The notes beneath the pieces are model-generated. The model was given only the letters and a program-made list of their open reading frames with translations, made no database searches and was not told the DNA's origin. Shown one piece after another: positions 28,933-36,918 of a stretch of 50,452 nucleotides of DNA. The position numbers were made by a program, and so were the translations under genes. The number at the start of each line of letters is the position of its first letter. The first letter of the stretch is position 1. The stretch comes from Streptococcus suis (GTDB lineage Bacteria > Bacillota > Bacilli > Lactobacillales > Streptococcaceae), in NCBI RefSeq assembly GCF_016775005.1, contig NZ_JAEUXI010000009.1:1-50452 (forward strand), in the 5' to 3' direction.

Positions 28933-30201
28933 ATGCAGGTCAAGGATGTGGAGAAGTTGACAGGCTTGTCAACCAAGGCGATACGCTTGTATGAAGAAAA
29001 GGGCTTGATTGAAGTGGCGAGAAATCCACTCAACGACTACCGTGATTATTCAGAGGAAAATGTGCAGCAACTCCGCTTGATTAAGTTGCTCCGCTATTTT
29101 GAGTTTTCCCTAGCAGAGATTCAAGGACTTCTAACCTTGTCGGAGGAGGAATTGCAATCAGCCCTGCGTGAGAAGCAGCAAGAAATCCACCAGCAAGTAG
29201 AGGAATTGGAGGACAAGGTTGACTTGCTTGGTCAGGTAGTCAAGAATCTGGGTAAGAAAGACGACTGGTTGGAAGAAGCACAGGACTCCATTGCTTTTGT
29301 GGAAAGCGGTGAATTCCAAGAATTAAAACAAGACCTAGAAGATGCCTTATTACCAAGCCTATGGGTGACCCTCTTGCAGACCATGATGCTATCAGGTCCG
29401 ATCCTCTGGCTGTTTATCCGAATTCAAGAGGGCCGTCAGGAAAATCTTTTCCTACTAGCCGTGGTTTCCCTACTAGCAACTGCTTGGATAACGCTCCTCT
29501 GGCGAGACTACCTCGTGACTTGGTGGAAACATCGGGACAAGGTCCGCCAGAAGAACCGTAGTCAAGCCTGGTGGCTTCCAATCGGTCTAATTTCCCTTGT
29601 GGGTGGAATTAGCTACTTTATCTTCGTCGGCTGGCTGACAGAAACCTTCTTCCTGCCAAGCGACTGGCTCTTCTATGAGTATTCGATTGGTCTGGGCAAG
29701 GTTTCCATGGTATTTATTATGGCTTTTCTCGTTTTTCTTTTGGGAAAACTGGCGAGGCTGGTGAAGCTGCCTTGGAAATACGGCTGGGGTCTGGCAGGTG
29801 GCTGTATCTTGTTGACCGCTCTGCTCCTTTCCACCACAACAGTAGTGACAGATAGCCAGATTATTGACATCAATCTGTTGGCACCGTCCAAGGAATATCT
29901 TTACAGTGATGTAAAGTCAGTCTGGGCAGGATTTGGAACCAAGGTATTTACCTTGGATGAAGCTGAAAGACAGGGACAGTTTAGCTACCGTATTCAGCTT
30001 GACGGAAAAGAAATTGTGTTTATGCAGCCGACTGCCAATCAGGATTTAGTGCCAGCTGATACCTACATCGAACTAGAGGAATTTGATTACCGACTGATGA
30101 ATCTGGGCATTCCAAAAGAAAGTTCAGCAGAAGGCAGTCGATACAACGATTTAGATGCGCACTATCTAGAGCGATTTTTGCGAATAGTGGAAAATAAATA
30201 A
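28933..30201 (+). CDS. MerR-family regulator fused to a membrane domain
   Basis: The 422-residue product starts with a MerR winged helix-turn-helix (about 1-70, VEKLTGLSTKAIRLYEEKGL) and a dimerisation coiled coil (about 75-115). Residues 130 to about 310 form roughly five membrane helices, and a final soluble domain of about 110 residues follows. Most MerR proteins are soluble, so membrane anchoring is unusual and suggests sensing of an envelope or membrane-soluble signal. I chose ATG 28933 behind GGAGGA; the ATG at 28918 precedes that site. A 19-bp-spacer promoter upstream supports autoregulation. The ligand is unknown. Confidence 0.83.
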   Translation: MQVKDVEKLTGLSTKAIRLYEEKGLIEVARNPLNDYRDYSEENVQQLRLIKLLRYFEFSLAEIQGLLTLSEEELQSALREKQQEIHQQVEELEDKVDLLGQVVKNLGKKDDWLEEAQDSIAFVESGEFQELKQDLEDALLPSLWVTLLQTMMLSGPILWLFIRIQEGRQENLFLLAVVSLLATAWITLLWRDYLVTWWKHRDKVRQKNRSQAWWLPIGLISLVGGISYFIFVGWLTETFFLPSDWLFYEYSIGLGKVSMVFIMAFLVFLLGKLARLVKLPWKYGWGLAGGCILLTALLLSTTTVVTDSQIIDINLLAPSKEYLYSDVKSVWAGFGTKVFTLDEAERQGQFSYRIQLDGKEIVFMQPTANQDLVPADTYIELEEFDYRLMNLGIPKESSAEGSRYNDLDAHYLERFLRIVENK

Positions 30202-30212
30202 AATGAATTCTG

Positions 30213-30245
30213 TTTTAGTTTCTCTTAAGTTTGGCGCGCTATACT
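30213..30245 (+). promoter_or_regulatory. CiaR-type promoter of csRNA copy 2
   Basis: TTTTAG-N5-CTTAAG (30213-30229), then 10 bp, then -10 TATACT (30240-30245). Confidence 0.8.
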
Positions 30246-30251
30246 ATATCC

Positions 30252-30386
30252 AAGCTAGAAATAGCAAAACTTTTACTGAATGAATTTCAGTATCGTCATC
30301 CGTAAGAGCTAAAGCTCAAACGGCTGGCATATCTTTTTCAGATAATCTCCTGAGAATACTGGACTCACTGAGTCTGGTATTTTCAT
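30252..30386 (+). ncRNA. CiaR-dependent small RNA (csRNA), copy 2
   Basis: About 135 nt. Hairpin GCTA-GAAA-TAGC (30254-30265), hairpin ACTGAA/TTCAGT, nested hairpin CCGT/ACGG with GAGC-TAAA-GCTC, core CAGATAATCTCC (30339-30350), and a terminator stem (30355-30365 with 30371-30381). The core differs from the other copies at its 5' end (CAG instead of CAT). It keeps the anti-Shine-Dalgarno part but loses the match to an ATG. Confidence 0.8.
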
Positions 30387-30390
30387 TTTG

Positions 30391-30399
30391 TGCTATAAT
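30391..30399 (+). promoter_or_regulatory. Extended -10 promoter of ruvB (leaderless transcript)
   Basis: TGCTATAAT ends 6 bp before the ruvB ATG at 30406, so transcription would start at or next to the A of the ATG. No ribosome site is present upstream of the ATG. Confidence 0.65.
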
Positions 30400-30405
30400 A
30401 GTCCC

Positions 30406-31404
30406 ATGACTAGAATTTTAGATATGGAACAAATGCAGGACGAGGAATACGTTGAGCGTACCCTGCGTCCGCAGAAATTAAATGAATACATCGGTCAGGA
30501 CAAGGTCAAGGACCAGCTGAAAATCTTTATCGAGGCGGCAAAACTCCGTGATGAAGCCTTGGACCATACCCTTCTTTTTGGTCCTCCGGGTCTGGGTAAG
30601 ACCACCATGGCCTTTGTCATTGCCAACGAACTAGGCGTCAATATCAAGCAGACCAGTGGTCCTGTCATTGAAAAGGCAGGTGATTTGGTGGCCCTTCTCA
30701 ATGATTTGGAGCCAGGGGATGTCCTCTTTATCGATGAAATCCACCGCATGCCCATGGCGGTTGAGGAGATTCTCTACTCTGCTATGGAAGATTTTTACAT
30801 TGACATCATGATTGGAGCAGGAGAGGCCAGCCGCTCTGTGCATTTGGAGTTGCCGCCTTTTACCCTGATTGGAGCGACGACTCGTGCGGGTATGCTGTCC
30901 AATCCCCTGCGGGCCCGTTTTGGTATCACCGGGCACATGGAATACTACGAACTGGCTGATTTGACCGAGATTGTCGAGCGGACAGCGGATATCTTTGACA
31001 TGGAGATTACCCATGAAGCAGCGATCGAGCTGGCCCGTCGCTCCCGTGGGACCCCTCGTATCGCCAACCGCCTGCTCAAGCGGGTGCGGGATTTTGCACA
31101 GATTATGGGCGACGGCTTGATTGACGATAGCATTACGGACAAGGCTTTGACCATGCTGGACGTGGACCGAGAGGGGCTGGACTACGTGGACCAGAAGATT
31201 CTCCGGACCATGATTGAGATGTACGGCGGCGGTCCTGTCGGCCTCAACACCCTGTCGGTCAATATCGCCGAGGAGCGTGAAACGGTGGAGGATATGTATG
31301 AGCCATACCTGATTCAGCAGGGCTTTCTCATGCGGACACGGACGGGGCGGGTTGCGACAGCCAAGGCCTACGAGCACTTGGGTTATCCCTATACGGAAAA
31401 ATAA
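30406..31404 (+). CDS. ruvB: Holliday junction branch migration ATPase RuvB
   Basis: RuvB is the AAA+ motor that, with RuvA, drives branch migration of Holliday junctions. The 332-residue protein has Walker [10 protein letters not shown], Walker B FIDEIHRM, an Arg-finger region ([13 protein letters not shown]) and the C-terminal winged helix. The start is ATG 30406; a TTG at 30388 lies upstream of the -10 and cannot be in the mRNA. There is no Shine-Dalgarno sequence, which fits leaderless translation. Its stop overlaps the start of the GNAT gene by one base, so ruvB, the GNAT gene and the HAD gene form one operon. Confidence 0.96.
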   Translation: MTRILDMEQMQDEEYVERTLRPQKLNEYIGQDKVKDQLKIFIEAAKLRDEALDHTLLFGPPGLGKTTMAFVIANELGVNIKQTSGPVIEKAGDLVALLNDLEPGDVLFIDEIHRMPMAVEEILYSAMEDFYIDIMIGAGEASRSVHLELPPFTLIGATTRAGMLSNPLRARFGITGHMEYYELADLTEIVERTADIFDMEITHEAAIELARRSRGTPRIANRLLKRVRDFAQIMGDGLIDDSITDKALTMLDVDREGLDYVDQKILRTMIEMYGGGPVGLNTLSVNIAEERETVEDMYEPYLIQQGFLMRTRTGRVATAKAYEHLGYPYTEK

Positions 31405-32150
31405 TGGCAGAGCAGATGAGACAAGTAGCCAGTTTATTTGGAGCTTGGCCTGAGGCAATTATTTGGACCTGTTTAGAAGGCAGAATGGGACAGATTCATG
31501 TCGATAATACCCAGTTTCCCCAGTCAGCCCTAGCTCTCTATGGACGGCAGAGCTTCTTTGGTTTTTTGGCTGGAAAACCAAATGCGGACTTGCTAAAAAT
31601 TTGTGAGAGAAAGGATATTATTTTAGTCCCTCAAAACCAAGCCTGGTCAGACTTGATAGAAGGGACTTACGGAGACAGAATCCGGTCCTTTACCCGTTAT
31701 GCTACGAAAAAAGATACTAGTTTTGACCTTGGGCATTTGCAGAAACTGATTGATGCCCTACCTGGAGAGTTTGACCTGAAAGTGATTGACCGTAATCTGT
31801 ATGATGCCTGTCAGGTGGAAGACTGGTCACGCGATTTGGTGGGCAATTATGCTGATGTGGAGCAGTTTTTAGACTTGGGTCTAGGCTATGTCGTCTTGCA
31901 TAAGGAACAGGTGGTGTCAGGTGCCTCATCCTATGCCAGTTATTTAGGTGGGATTGAGATAGAAGTGGATACTAGGGAAGACTATCGAGGTTTGGGTTTA
32001 GCTAGAGCTTGTGCTGCTCAGTTAATCTTAGCTTGTTTAGACCGTAATCTCTATCCTAGCTGGGATGCCCATACTCTGACTTCCTTGAAACTGGCTGAAA
32101 AATTGGGTTACCAATTGGACAAGCCCTATCAAGCATATGAATGGAGATAA
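31404..32150 (+). CDS. GNAT-family N-acetyltransferase
   Basis: A 248-residue protein with a C-terminal GNAT fold: IEVDTREDYRGLGLARA (about 187-203) contains the acetyl-CoA-binding RGxGxA core, and the N-terminal half is an extension of the kind seen in the ZmaR-like GNAT group. The substrate is unknown. It overlaps the ruvB stop by one base and ends one base before the HAD gene, so it is translationally coupled. This ruvB-GNAT-HAD arrangement looks like a housekeeping operon rather than an acquired one, as base use matches ruvB. Confidence 0.85.
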   Translation: MAEQMRQVASLFGAWPEAIIWTCLEGRMGQIHVDNTQFPQSALALYGRQSFFGFLAGKPNADLLKICERKDIILVPQNQAWSDLIEGTYGDRIRSFTRYATKKDTSFDLGHLQKLIDALPGEFDLKVIDRNLYDACQVEDWSRDLVGNYADVEQFLDLGLGYVVLHKEQVVSGASSYASYLGGIEIEVDTREDYRGLGLARACAAQLILACLDRNLYPSWDAHTLTSLKLAEKLGYQLDKPYQAYEWR

Positions 32151-32151
32151 G

Positions 32152-32766
32152 ATGACACCGACATTTATTTGGGATTTGGACGGAACGCTCTTGGATTCTT
32201 ATGAGGCGATTTTGGCTGGCATACAGGAAACCTACGAGCAGTTTGGTCTTCCTTTTGACCGTGAAGAAGTAAGGAATTTCATTCTTCGCTATTCTGTCAA
32301 GGATTTGCTAGTGCGTGATGCGGACAAGTACGGTCTGGATAGCGATGAGCTCAATCGTGTGCGTGCGACTTCCTTGAAGGAGAAAAATACGCAGATTCCC
32401 TTGATGGCTGGTGCGCGTGAAATTCTGGACTGGACAGCAGAGAAAGGAATTCAAAATTTCGTTTATACACACAAGAGTGACAATGCTTTTCAAGTTTTGG
32501 AGGATTTGGGTGTCCGTCACCATTTCACAGAAATCTTGACCAGCGATTCTGGTTTTGCCCGCAAACCAAGTCCAGAAGCTCTGCTATTTCTCATCGAAAA
32601 ATACGGACTGGATAAGGAAAAGACCTACTATATCGGTGATCGTTTGCTCGATGTAGAAACAGCTATCAACGCAGGGATTCATAGTATCAACCTGCAAATT
32701 GATGGTGTGGAGCAGAATCAAAACATCAAAGCTTTGTTAGAAATCAAAGAATTATTTGAGGATTAA
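32152..32766 (+). CDS. HAD-superfamily hydrolase, phosphoglycolate phosphatase-like
   Basis: A 204-residue HAD subfamily I protein. Motif I is WDLDGTLLDS (Asp nucleophile near residue 7), motif II THKS, motif III Lys in GFARKPSPEA, and motif IV IGDRLLDVETA. A helical cap (about 15-80) suits small phosphorylated substrates. The start is ATG 32152, preceded by GGAG and lying 1 bp after the GNAT stop; the ATG at 32137 lies inside the GNAT gene. Its stop codon TAA forms part of the CiaR box of the next small RNA. Confidence 0.86.
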   Translation: MTPTFIWDLDGTLLDSYEAILAGIQETYEQFGLPFDREEVRNFILRYSVKDLLVRDADKYGLDSDELNRVRATSLKEKNTQIPLMAGAREILDWTAEKGIQNFVYTHKSDNAFQVLEDLGVRHHFTEILTSDSGFARKPSPEALLFLIEKYGLDKEKTYYIGDRLLDVETAINAGIHSINLQIDGVEQNQNIKALLEIKELFED

Positions 32767-32794
32767 GGAAATCTTAAGCTAATCGGGCTATACT
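32762..32794 (+). promoter_or_regulatory. CiaR-type promoter of csRNA copy 3
   Basis: ATTAAG-N5-CTTAAG (32762-32778), then 10 bp, then -10 TATACT (32789-32794). This is the best match to the CiaR consensus of the four. It begins within the last codons and stop of the HAD gene. Confidence 0.82.
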
Positions 32795-32800
32795 ATCCTT

Positions 32801-32864
32801 ATCCTAAAACTTTTCTTTTTCATATAATCTCCTTGAAAGCCCAGTCACCGTGCTGGGTTTTCTG
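32801..32864 (+). ncRNA. CiaR-dependent small RNA (csRNA), short variant
   Basis: Only about 64 nt. It lacks the three 5' hairpins of the other copies and runs from a pyrimidine-rich 5' end straight into the core CATATAATCTCCTT (32821-32834) and a terminator stem AAAGCCCAG / CTGGGTTTT (32836-32844 with 32853-32861). The core is the exact complement of AAGGAG-ATTAT-ATG, a ribosome site with a start codon. Confidence 0.75.
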
Positions 32865-32871
32865 TTATAAT
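32863..32871 (+). promoter_or_regulatory. Extended -10 promoter of the broken nucleotidyltransferase gene
   Basis: TGTTATAAT sits in the tail of the csRNA terminator and ends 6 bp before ATG 32878, which predicts a leaderless transcript as for ruvB. Confidence 0.6.
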
Positions 32872-32877
32872 GGATCT

Positions 32878-33441
32878 ATGAAAGAACGAGATGTTGAAAA
32901 GGCCTTGTTGGCAGACCAGGACATGAAAATCATTCTGGGGATTATTGCTTCTTTGAGACTGAAAGATGCCTGGCTCTGTGCGGGGACCATACGAAATTTT
33001 TTGTGGAATGGCGGAGCTTTTGATCCAGAAACGGATGTGGATGTGATTTTCCATGATGTGACGGTTTCCTATGAAGAAACGCTGGCGATTGAGAAGAACT
33101 TGCGTCAGACGTTTCCGAACTATCAGTGGGAAGTCAAAAATCAAGTCTATATGCACTAGCATAACCCAGAAACTAAACCCTATCTCTCCTACAAGGATGC
33201 TATGAGCAAATATCCCGAGCGGTGTACGGCAATCGGCGCTCGTCTCTTAGAGGACGGACGAGTAGAAATATTTTGTCCCTATGGTCTAGAAGATATTTTC
33301 TATTATCGTGTCCGACCGACACCGTATTTTCAAGAACATCCGAAACGTATGCAACTTTATCGGAATCGGCTTGTCAAAAAGAATTGGAAGAGTAAGTGGC
33401 CGCAACTTAATATGATCGAGTTGGAAGAAAAAAGAATTTAG
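32878..33441 (+). pseudogene. Nucleotidyltransferase-family gene split by an in-frame stop
   Basis: One continuous frame of 188 codons is interrupted by TAG at 33157-33159. The upstream part (93 residues) has CAGTIRNFLW and DVDVIFHD, typical of the DUF925/COG3575 nucleotidyltransferase-like family. The downstream part continues the same frame and family (HNPETKPY, DAMSKYPERCTAIGARL). The stop lies where a glutamine codon would fit (CAG to TAG), giving MHQHNPE. Restart at ATG 33202 is possible. The final stop is inside the CiaR box of csRNA copy 4. A sequencing error or suppression cannot be excluded. Confidence 0.82.
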
Positions 33442-33468
33442 ATTTCGTTAAGAAAGATGTACTATACT
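33436..33468 (+). promoter_or_regulatory. CiaR-type promoter of csRNA copy 4
   Basis: ATTTAG-N5-GTTAAG (33436-33452), then 10 bp, then -10 TATACT (33463-33468). It overlaps the end of the broken nucleotidyltransferase gene. Confidence 0.78.
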
Positions 33469-33474
33469 ATTGTC

Positions 33475-33606
33475 AAGCTAGAATTAGTACACTTTTACTG
33501 AAATAGTTTCAGTATCTTCACCTGTAAGAGCTAAAGCTCAGACGGCTGGCCTATCTTTTTCATATAATCTCCTTGAAAACAGTTGGCAGTTGCCGGCTGT
33601 TTTCTG
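33475..33606 (+). ncRNA. CiaR-dependent small RNA (csRNA), copy 4
   Basis: About 132 nt with the same layout as copy 2: a weaker first hairpin (GCTA-GAAT-TAGT), ACTGAA/TTCAGT, the GAGC-TAAA-GCTC hairpin, core CATATAATCTCCTT (33561-33574), and a 12-bp terminator stem (33576-33587 with 33592-33603). The gene-free stretch 33442-33875 holds this RNA, about 100 bp of AT-rich sequence with an isolated TATAAT near 33621, the S10 promoter and its leader. Confidence 0.82.
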
Positions 33607-33709
33607 TTTGTTTTCTTCTATTATAATTAATCAAAAAGATAAGAAGTTGGCTCGGTTGAGATACCAGAAAAAAGTTTTTAAGATTTTTTAAAAAAGAAAG
33701 CATAATCTC

Positions 33710-33738
33710 TTGCATTGGTTAATAGAATCTGGTAGAAT
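33710..33738 (+). promoter_or_regulatory. Main promoter of the S10-spc-alpha operon
   Basis: -35 TTGCAT (33710-33715), exact 17-bp spacer, -10 TAGAAT (33733-33738). It lies about 140 bp before rpsJ, leaving a long structured leader. Confidence 0.78.
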
Positions 33739-33744
33739 GTTCTA

Positions 33745-33875
33745 GTGCCGTAAAAATTACGGCTGTAGCTTTGATGCAAGAGGTTGCGACACGCTCGGTT
33801 GCATTGCCACGCGACCCGTGTTGGTTTTCTTGTGGAGCTAGCCTATTATCTTAAATAGACGAAAAGGAGACAAAG
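33745..33875 (+). promoter_or_regulatory. Structured 5' leader of the S10 operon
   Basis: The leader of about 130 nt begins with the hairpin GCCGTAA / TTACGGC (33747-33763). It continues with a GC-rich segment in which GGTTGCG can pair with CGCGACC, and ends at the GAAAAGGAGA ribosome site of rpsJ. Autoregulation by a ribosomal protein is common for such leaders; here it is inferred from structure only. Confidence 0.5.
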
Positions 33876-34184
33876 ATGGCAAACAAAAAAATCCGCATCC
33901 GCTTGAAAGCGTACGAACACCGTACACTTGATACAGCTGCTGCAAAAATCGTTGAAACTGCAACTCGTACAGGTGCACAAGTAGCAGGTCCAGTTCCGCT
34001 TCCAACAGAACGTAGCCTCTACACAATCATCCGTGCGACTCACAAGTACAAAGATTCTCGTGAGCAGTTCGAAATGCGTACACACAAACGTTTGATCGAT
34101 ATCGTTAACCCAACTCAAAAAACAGTTGATGCCTTGATGAAATTGGATCTTCCAAGTGGTGTGAACGTAGAAATCAAATTGTAA
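33876..34184 (+). CDS. rpsJ: 30S ribosomal protein S10
   Basis: S10 is in the head of the 30S subunit and also forms the NusE antitermination partner of NusB. The 102-residue length and the internal [16 protein letters not shown] segment are typical. It is the first gene of the S10-spc-alpha operon, read from the promoter at 33710. It is separated from rplC by a 209-bp gap that holds a palindromic repeat, whereas these two genes are often close together. Confidence 0.98.
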   Translation: MANKKIRIRLKAYEHRTLDTAAAKIVETATRTGAQVAGPVPLPTERSLYTIIRATHKYKDSREQFEMRTHKRLIDIVNPTQKTVDALMKLDLPSGVNVEIKL

Positions 34185-34329
34185 TCAAGTAACAAGGTAG
34201 ACAAGCAAGTGTTCATAATTGAACACGGGCTAAACTCCGTGTGAAAAAGATAAACTTTCCTAGAAACAGAGGTTTCTTCGTCAAGTTTCCTATTTTCACT
34301 TTGAGTTTGACGCCCTGTGTATCTTGATT
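34183..34329 (+). repeat. Palindromic intergenic repeat, copy A (+)
   Basis: A long imperfect hairpin. Outer AATCAAG/CTTGATT, then ACAC-GGGC/GCCCTGTGT, AAACTC/GAGTTT, GTGAAAA/TTTTCAC, AAACTT/AAGTTT, and a tip AGAAAC-AGAG-GTTTCT. It shares the core GATAAACTTTCCTAGAAAC ... TTCTTCGTCAAG with copy B at 40821. There is no T-tract at the end, so it does not look like a terminator. Confidence 0.75.
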
Positions 34330-34392
34330 TGAGCATGAAAAACGCTCGTTAAAAACTTTTTAATACAAAATAAGAAAAGGAATATTTTTCTC

Positions 34393-35019
34393 ATGACAAA
34401 AGGAATCTTAGGGAAAAAAGTGGGAATGACTCAAATCTTCACTGAATCTGGTGAATTTATCCCTGTTACTGTCATCGAAGCAACTCCAAACGTTGTTCTT
34501 CAAGTGAAAACAGTTGAAACTGACGGTTATGCGGCAGTTCAAGTTGGTTTTGATGACAAACGTGAAGTATTGAGCAACAAACCTGCCAAAGGCCATGTAG
34601 CTAAAGCTAACACAGCTCCTAAGCGCTTCATTCGTGAATTCAAAAACATTGAAGGCTTGGAAGTTGGACAAGAAATTACAGTTGAAACTTTCGCAGCTGG
34701 TGATGTTGTTGATGTAACTGGTACATCTAAAGGTAAAGGTTTCCAAGGTGTTATCAAACGCCATGGTCAATCACGTGGTCCTATGGCTCACGGTTCTCGT
34801 TACCACCGTCGTCCAGGTTCTATGGGTCCTGTTGCACCTAACCGTGTATTCAAAGGTAAAAACCTTGCAGGTCGCATGGGCGGCAACCGTGTAACAATTC
34901 AAAACCTTGAAGTGGTACAAGTTGTTCCAGAAAAGAACGTTATCCTTATCAAAGGTAACGTACCAGGTGCTAAGAAATCTCTTATCACTATCAAGTCAGC
35001 AGTTAAAGCTGGTAAATAA
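34393..35019 (+). CDS. rplC: 50S ribosomal protein L3
   Basis: L3 is an early assembly protein whose loop reaches the peptidyl transferase centre. The 208-residue protein starts [13 protein letters not shown] and has the loop segment [20 protein letters not shown], as usual. The start is the ATG at 34393, following AAAAGGAA. It comes after the palindromic repeat copy A and 24 bp before rplD. Confidence 0.98.
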
Positions 35020-35043
35020 TAAGGAAAGGGGAAATCAGTCGAA

Positions 35044-35667
35044 ATGGCAAACGTAACATTATTTGACCAAACTGGTAAACAAGCTGGTGAAGTAGTTCTT
35101 AACGATGCGATCTTTGGTATCGAGCCAAACCAAGCAGTTGTGTTTGATGTAATCATCAGCCAACGTGCTAGCCTTCGTCAAGGTACTCACGCAGTTAAAA
35201 ACCGTTCAGCAGTCTCAGGTGGCGGACGCAAACCATGGCGTCAAAAAGGAACTGGACGTGCTCGTCAAGGTTCTATCCGTTCACCACAATGGCGTGGCGG
35301 TGGCGTAGTCTTCGGACCAACTCCACGTTCATACGCGTACAAACTTCCACAAAAAGTTCGTCGCTTGGCGCTTAAATCTGTTTATTCAGAAAAAGTTGCT
35401 GAAAACAAATTTGTAGCTGTTAACTCACTTGAATTCACAGCTCCAAAAACTGCTGAATTTGCAAAAGTGCTTGCAGCATTGAGCATTGATTCTAAAGTCC
35501 TTGTTATTCTTGAAGAAGGCAACGAATTCGCAGCTCTTTCTGCTCGTAACATCCCAGGAGTTAAAGTTGCAACTGCAACAACTGCAAGCGTACTTGACAT
35601 CGCAAATGCAGACAAACTTCTTGTAACTCAAGCAGCTATCTCTAAAATTGAGGAGGTTCTTGCATAA
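35044..35667 (+). CDS. rplD: 50S ribosomal protein L4
   Basis: L4 lines the peptide exit tunnel and in E. coli also represses the S10 operon. The 207-residue protein has the tunnel loop [19 protein letters not shown], which is also the region where macrolide-resistance changes arise; the sequence here looks standard. It overlaps rplW by one base (TAATG). Confidence 0.98.
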   Translation: MANVTLFDQTGKQAGEVVLNDAIFGIEPNQAVVFDVIISQRASLRQGTHAVKNRSAVSGGGRKPWRQKGTGRARQGSIRSPQWRGGGVVFGPTPRSYAYKLPQKVRRLALKSVYSEKVAENKFVAVNSLEFTAPKTAEFAKVLAALSIDSKVLVILEEGNEFAALSARNIPGVKVATATTASVLDIANADKLLVTQAAISKIEEVLA

Positions 35668-35966
35668 TGAATTTGTATGATGTTATCAAAAAACCTGTCA
35701 TCACAGAAAGCTCAATGGGCCAACTCGAAGCAGGCAAGTATGTATTTGAAGTTGACACTCGTGCGCACAAACTCTTGATCAAGCAAGCTGTTGAAGCTGC
35801 ATTCGAGGGTGTTAAAGTTGCAAATGTTAACACAATCAACGTGAAACCTAAAACAAAACGCGTAGGTCGTTATGTAGGTCGCACAAACAAAGTGAAAAAA
35901 GCAATCATCACATTGGCTGCTGATTCAAAAGCGATCGAATTGTTCGCTACAGCTGACGCTGAATAA
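35667..35966 (+). CDS. rplW: 50S ribosomal protein L23
   Basis: L23 lies at the exit of the peptide tunnel and is a docking site for trigger factor and SRP. The 99-residue length and the motifs KPVITESS and [11 protein letters not shown] are typical. It overlaps rplD by one base and lies 17 bp before rplB. Confidence 0.98.
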   Translation: MNLYDVIKKPVITESSMGQLEAGKYVFEVDTRAHKLLIKQAVEAAFEGVKVANVNTINVKPKTKRVGRYVGRTNKVKKAIITLAADSKAIELFATADAE

Positions 35967-35983
35967 TCAAAGGAGGAATTAAC

Positions 35984-36817
35984 GTGGGTATTAAAGTTTA
36001 TAAACCAACGACAAATGGCCGTCGTAACATGACTTCTTTGGACTTCGCTGAAATCACAACAAGTACTCCAGAAAAAAGCTTGCTTGTTGCTTTGAAGAGC
36101 AAAGCTGGTCGTAACAACAACGGTCGCATCACTGTTCGTCACCAAGGTGGCGGTCACAAACGTTTCTACCGTTTGGTAGACTTCAAACGTAACAAAGATG
36201 GCGTTGAAGCAATCGTTAAAACTATCGAGTACGATCCAAACCGTTCAGCAAACATCGCTCTTGTACACTACACAGACGGTGTTAAAGCTTACATCATTGC
36301 TCCTAAAGGTCTTGAAGTTGGTCAACGCATCGTTTCAGGCCCAGAAGCAGATATCAAAGTTGGTAACGCACTTCCACTTGCAAACATCCCAGTCGGTACT
36401 GTTGTTCACAACATTGAGTTGAAACCAGGTCGCGGTGGTGAGTTGGTTCGTGCTGCTGGTGCATCTGCACAGGTTCTTGGTCAAGAAGGTAAATACGTTC
36501 TTGTTCGCCTTCAATCAGGTGAAGTTCGTATGATTCTTGGTACTTGCCGTGCTACTGTTGGTACTGTAGGTAACGAACAACATGGCCTTGTTAACCTTGG
36601 TAAAGCAGGTCGTAGCCGTTGGAAAGGTATCCGTCCAACAGTTCGCGGTTCTGTAATGAACCCTAACGATCACCCACACGGTGGTGGTGAAGGTAAAGCA
36701 CCAGTTGGTCGTAAAGCACCATCTACACCATGGGGTAAACCAGCTCTTGGTTTGAAAACTCGTAACAAGAAAGCTAAATCTGACAAACTTATCGTTCGTC
36801 GTCGCAACCAAAAATAA
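35984..36817 (+). CDS. rplB: 50S ribosomal protein L2
   Basis: L2 is needed for subunit joining and peptidyl transfer. The 277-residue protein has [14 protein letters not shown] and the C-terminal [16 protein letters not shown] segment with the conserved His. It starts with GTG at 35984 behind GGAGG. A 101-bp gap with a GC-rich hairpin follows. Confidence 0.98.
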   Translation: MGIKVYKPTTNGRRNMTSLDFAEITTSTPEKSLLVALKSKAGRNNNGRITVRHQGGGHKRFYRLVDFKRNKDGVEAIVKTIEYDPNRSANIALVHYTDGVKAYIIAPKGLEVGQRIVSGPEADIKVGNALPLANIPVGTVVHNIELKPGRGGELVRAAGASAQVLGQEGKYVLVRLQSGEVRMILGTCRATVGTVGNEQHGLVNLGKAGRSRWKGIRPTVRGSVMNPNDHPHGGGEGKAPVGRKAPSTPWGKPALGLKTRNKKAKSDKLIVRRRNQK

Positions 36818-36863
36818 TCTATTCTTAGTTGCTTAGCATTCTATATCATCCGCCAACTCGGTA

Positions 36864-36878
36864 GCCCGCTAAGCGGGC
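36864..36878 (+). other. Hairpin in the rplB-rpsS gap
   Basis: A perfect 7-bp stem GCCCGCT-A-AGCGGGC with no T-tract, so probably a processing or stability element rather than a terminator. Confidence 0.5.
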
Positions 36879-36918
36879 AAGCCGCTGTGGTACATATTTT
36901 AAAGGAGAAAACACTAAA

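Noticed and set aside
30388..30405. TTG start for ruvB at 30388
   Set aside because: It lies upstream of the -10 box and so cannot be in the main transcript; RuvB proteins start near MTRILD.
32137..32151. Earlier ATG for the HAD gene
   Set aside because: It overlaps the GNAT gene and lies upstream of the GGAG site that fits ATG 32152.
33621..33660. TATAAT near 33621 as another leaderless gene start
   Set aside because: No open frame follows; the sequence is AT-rich and the -10 lacks the TGn extension.
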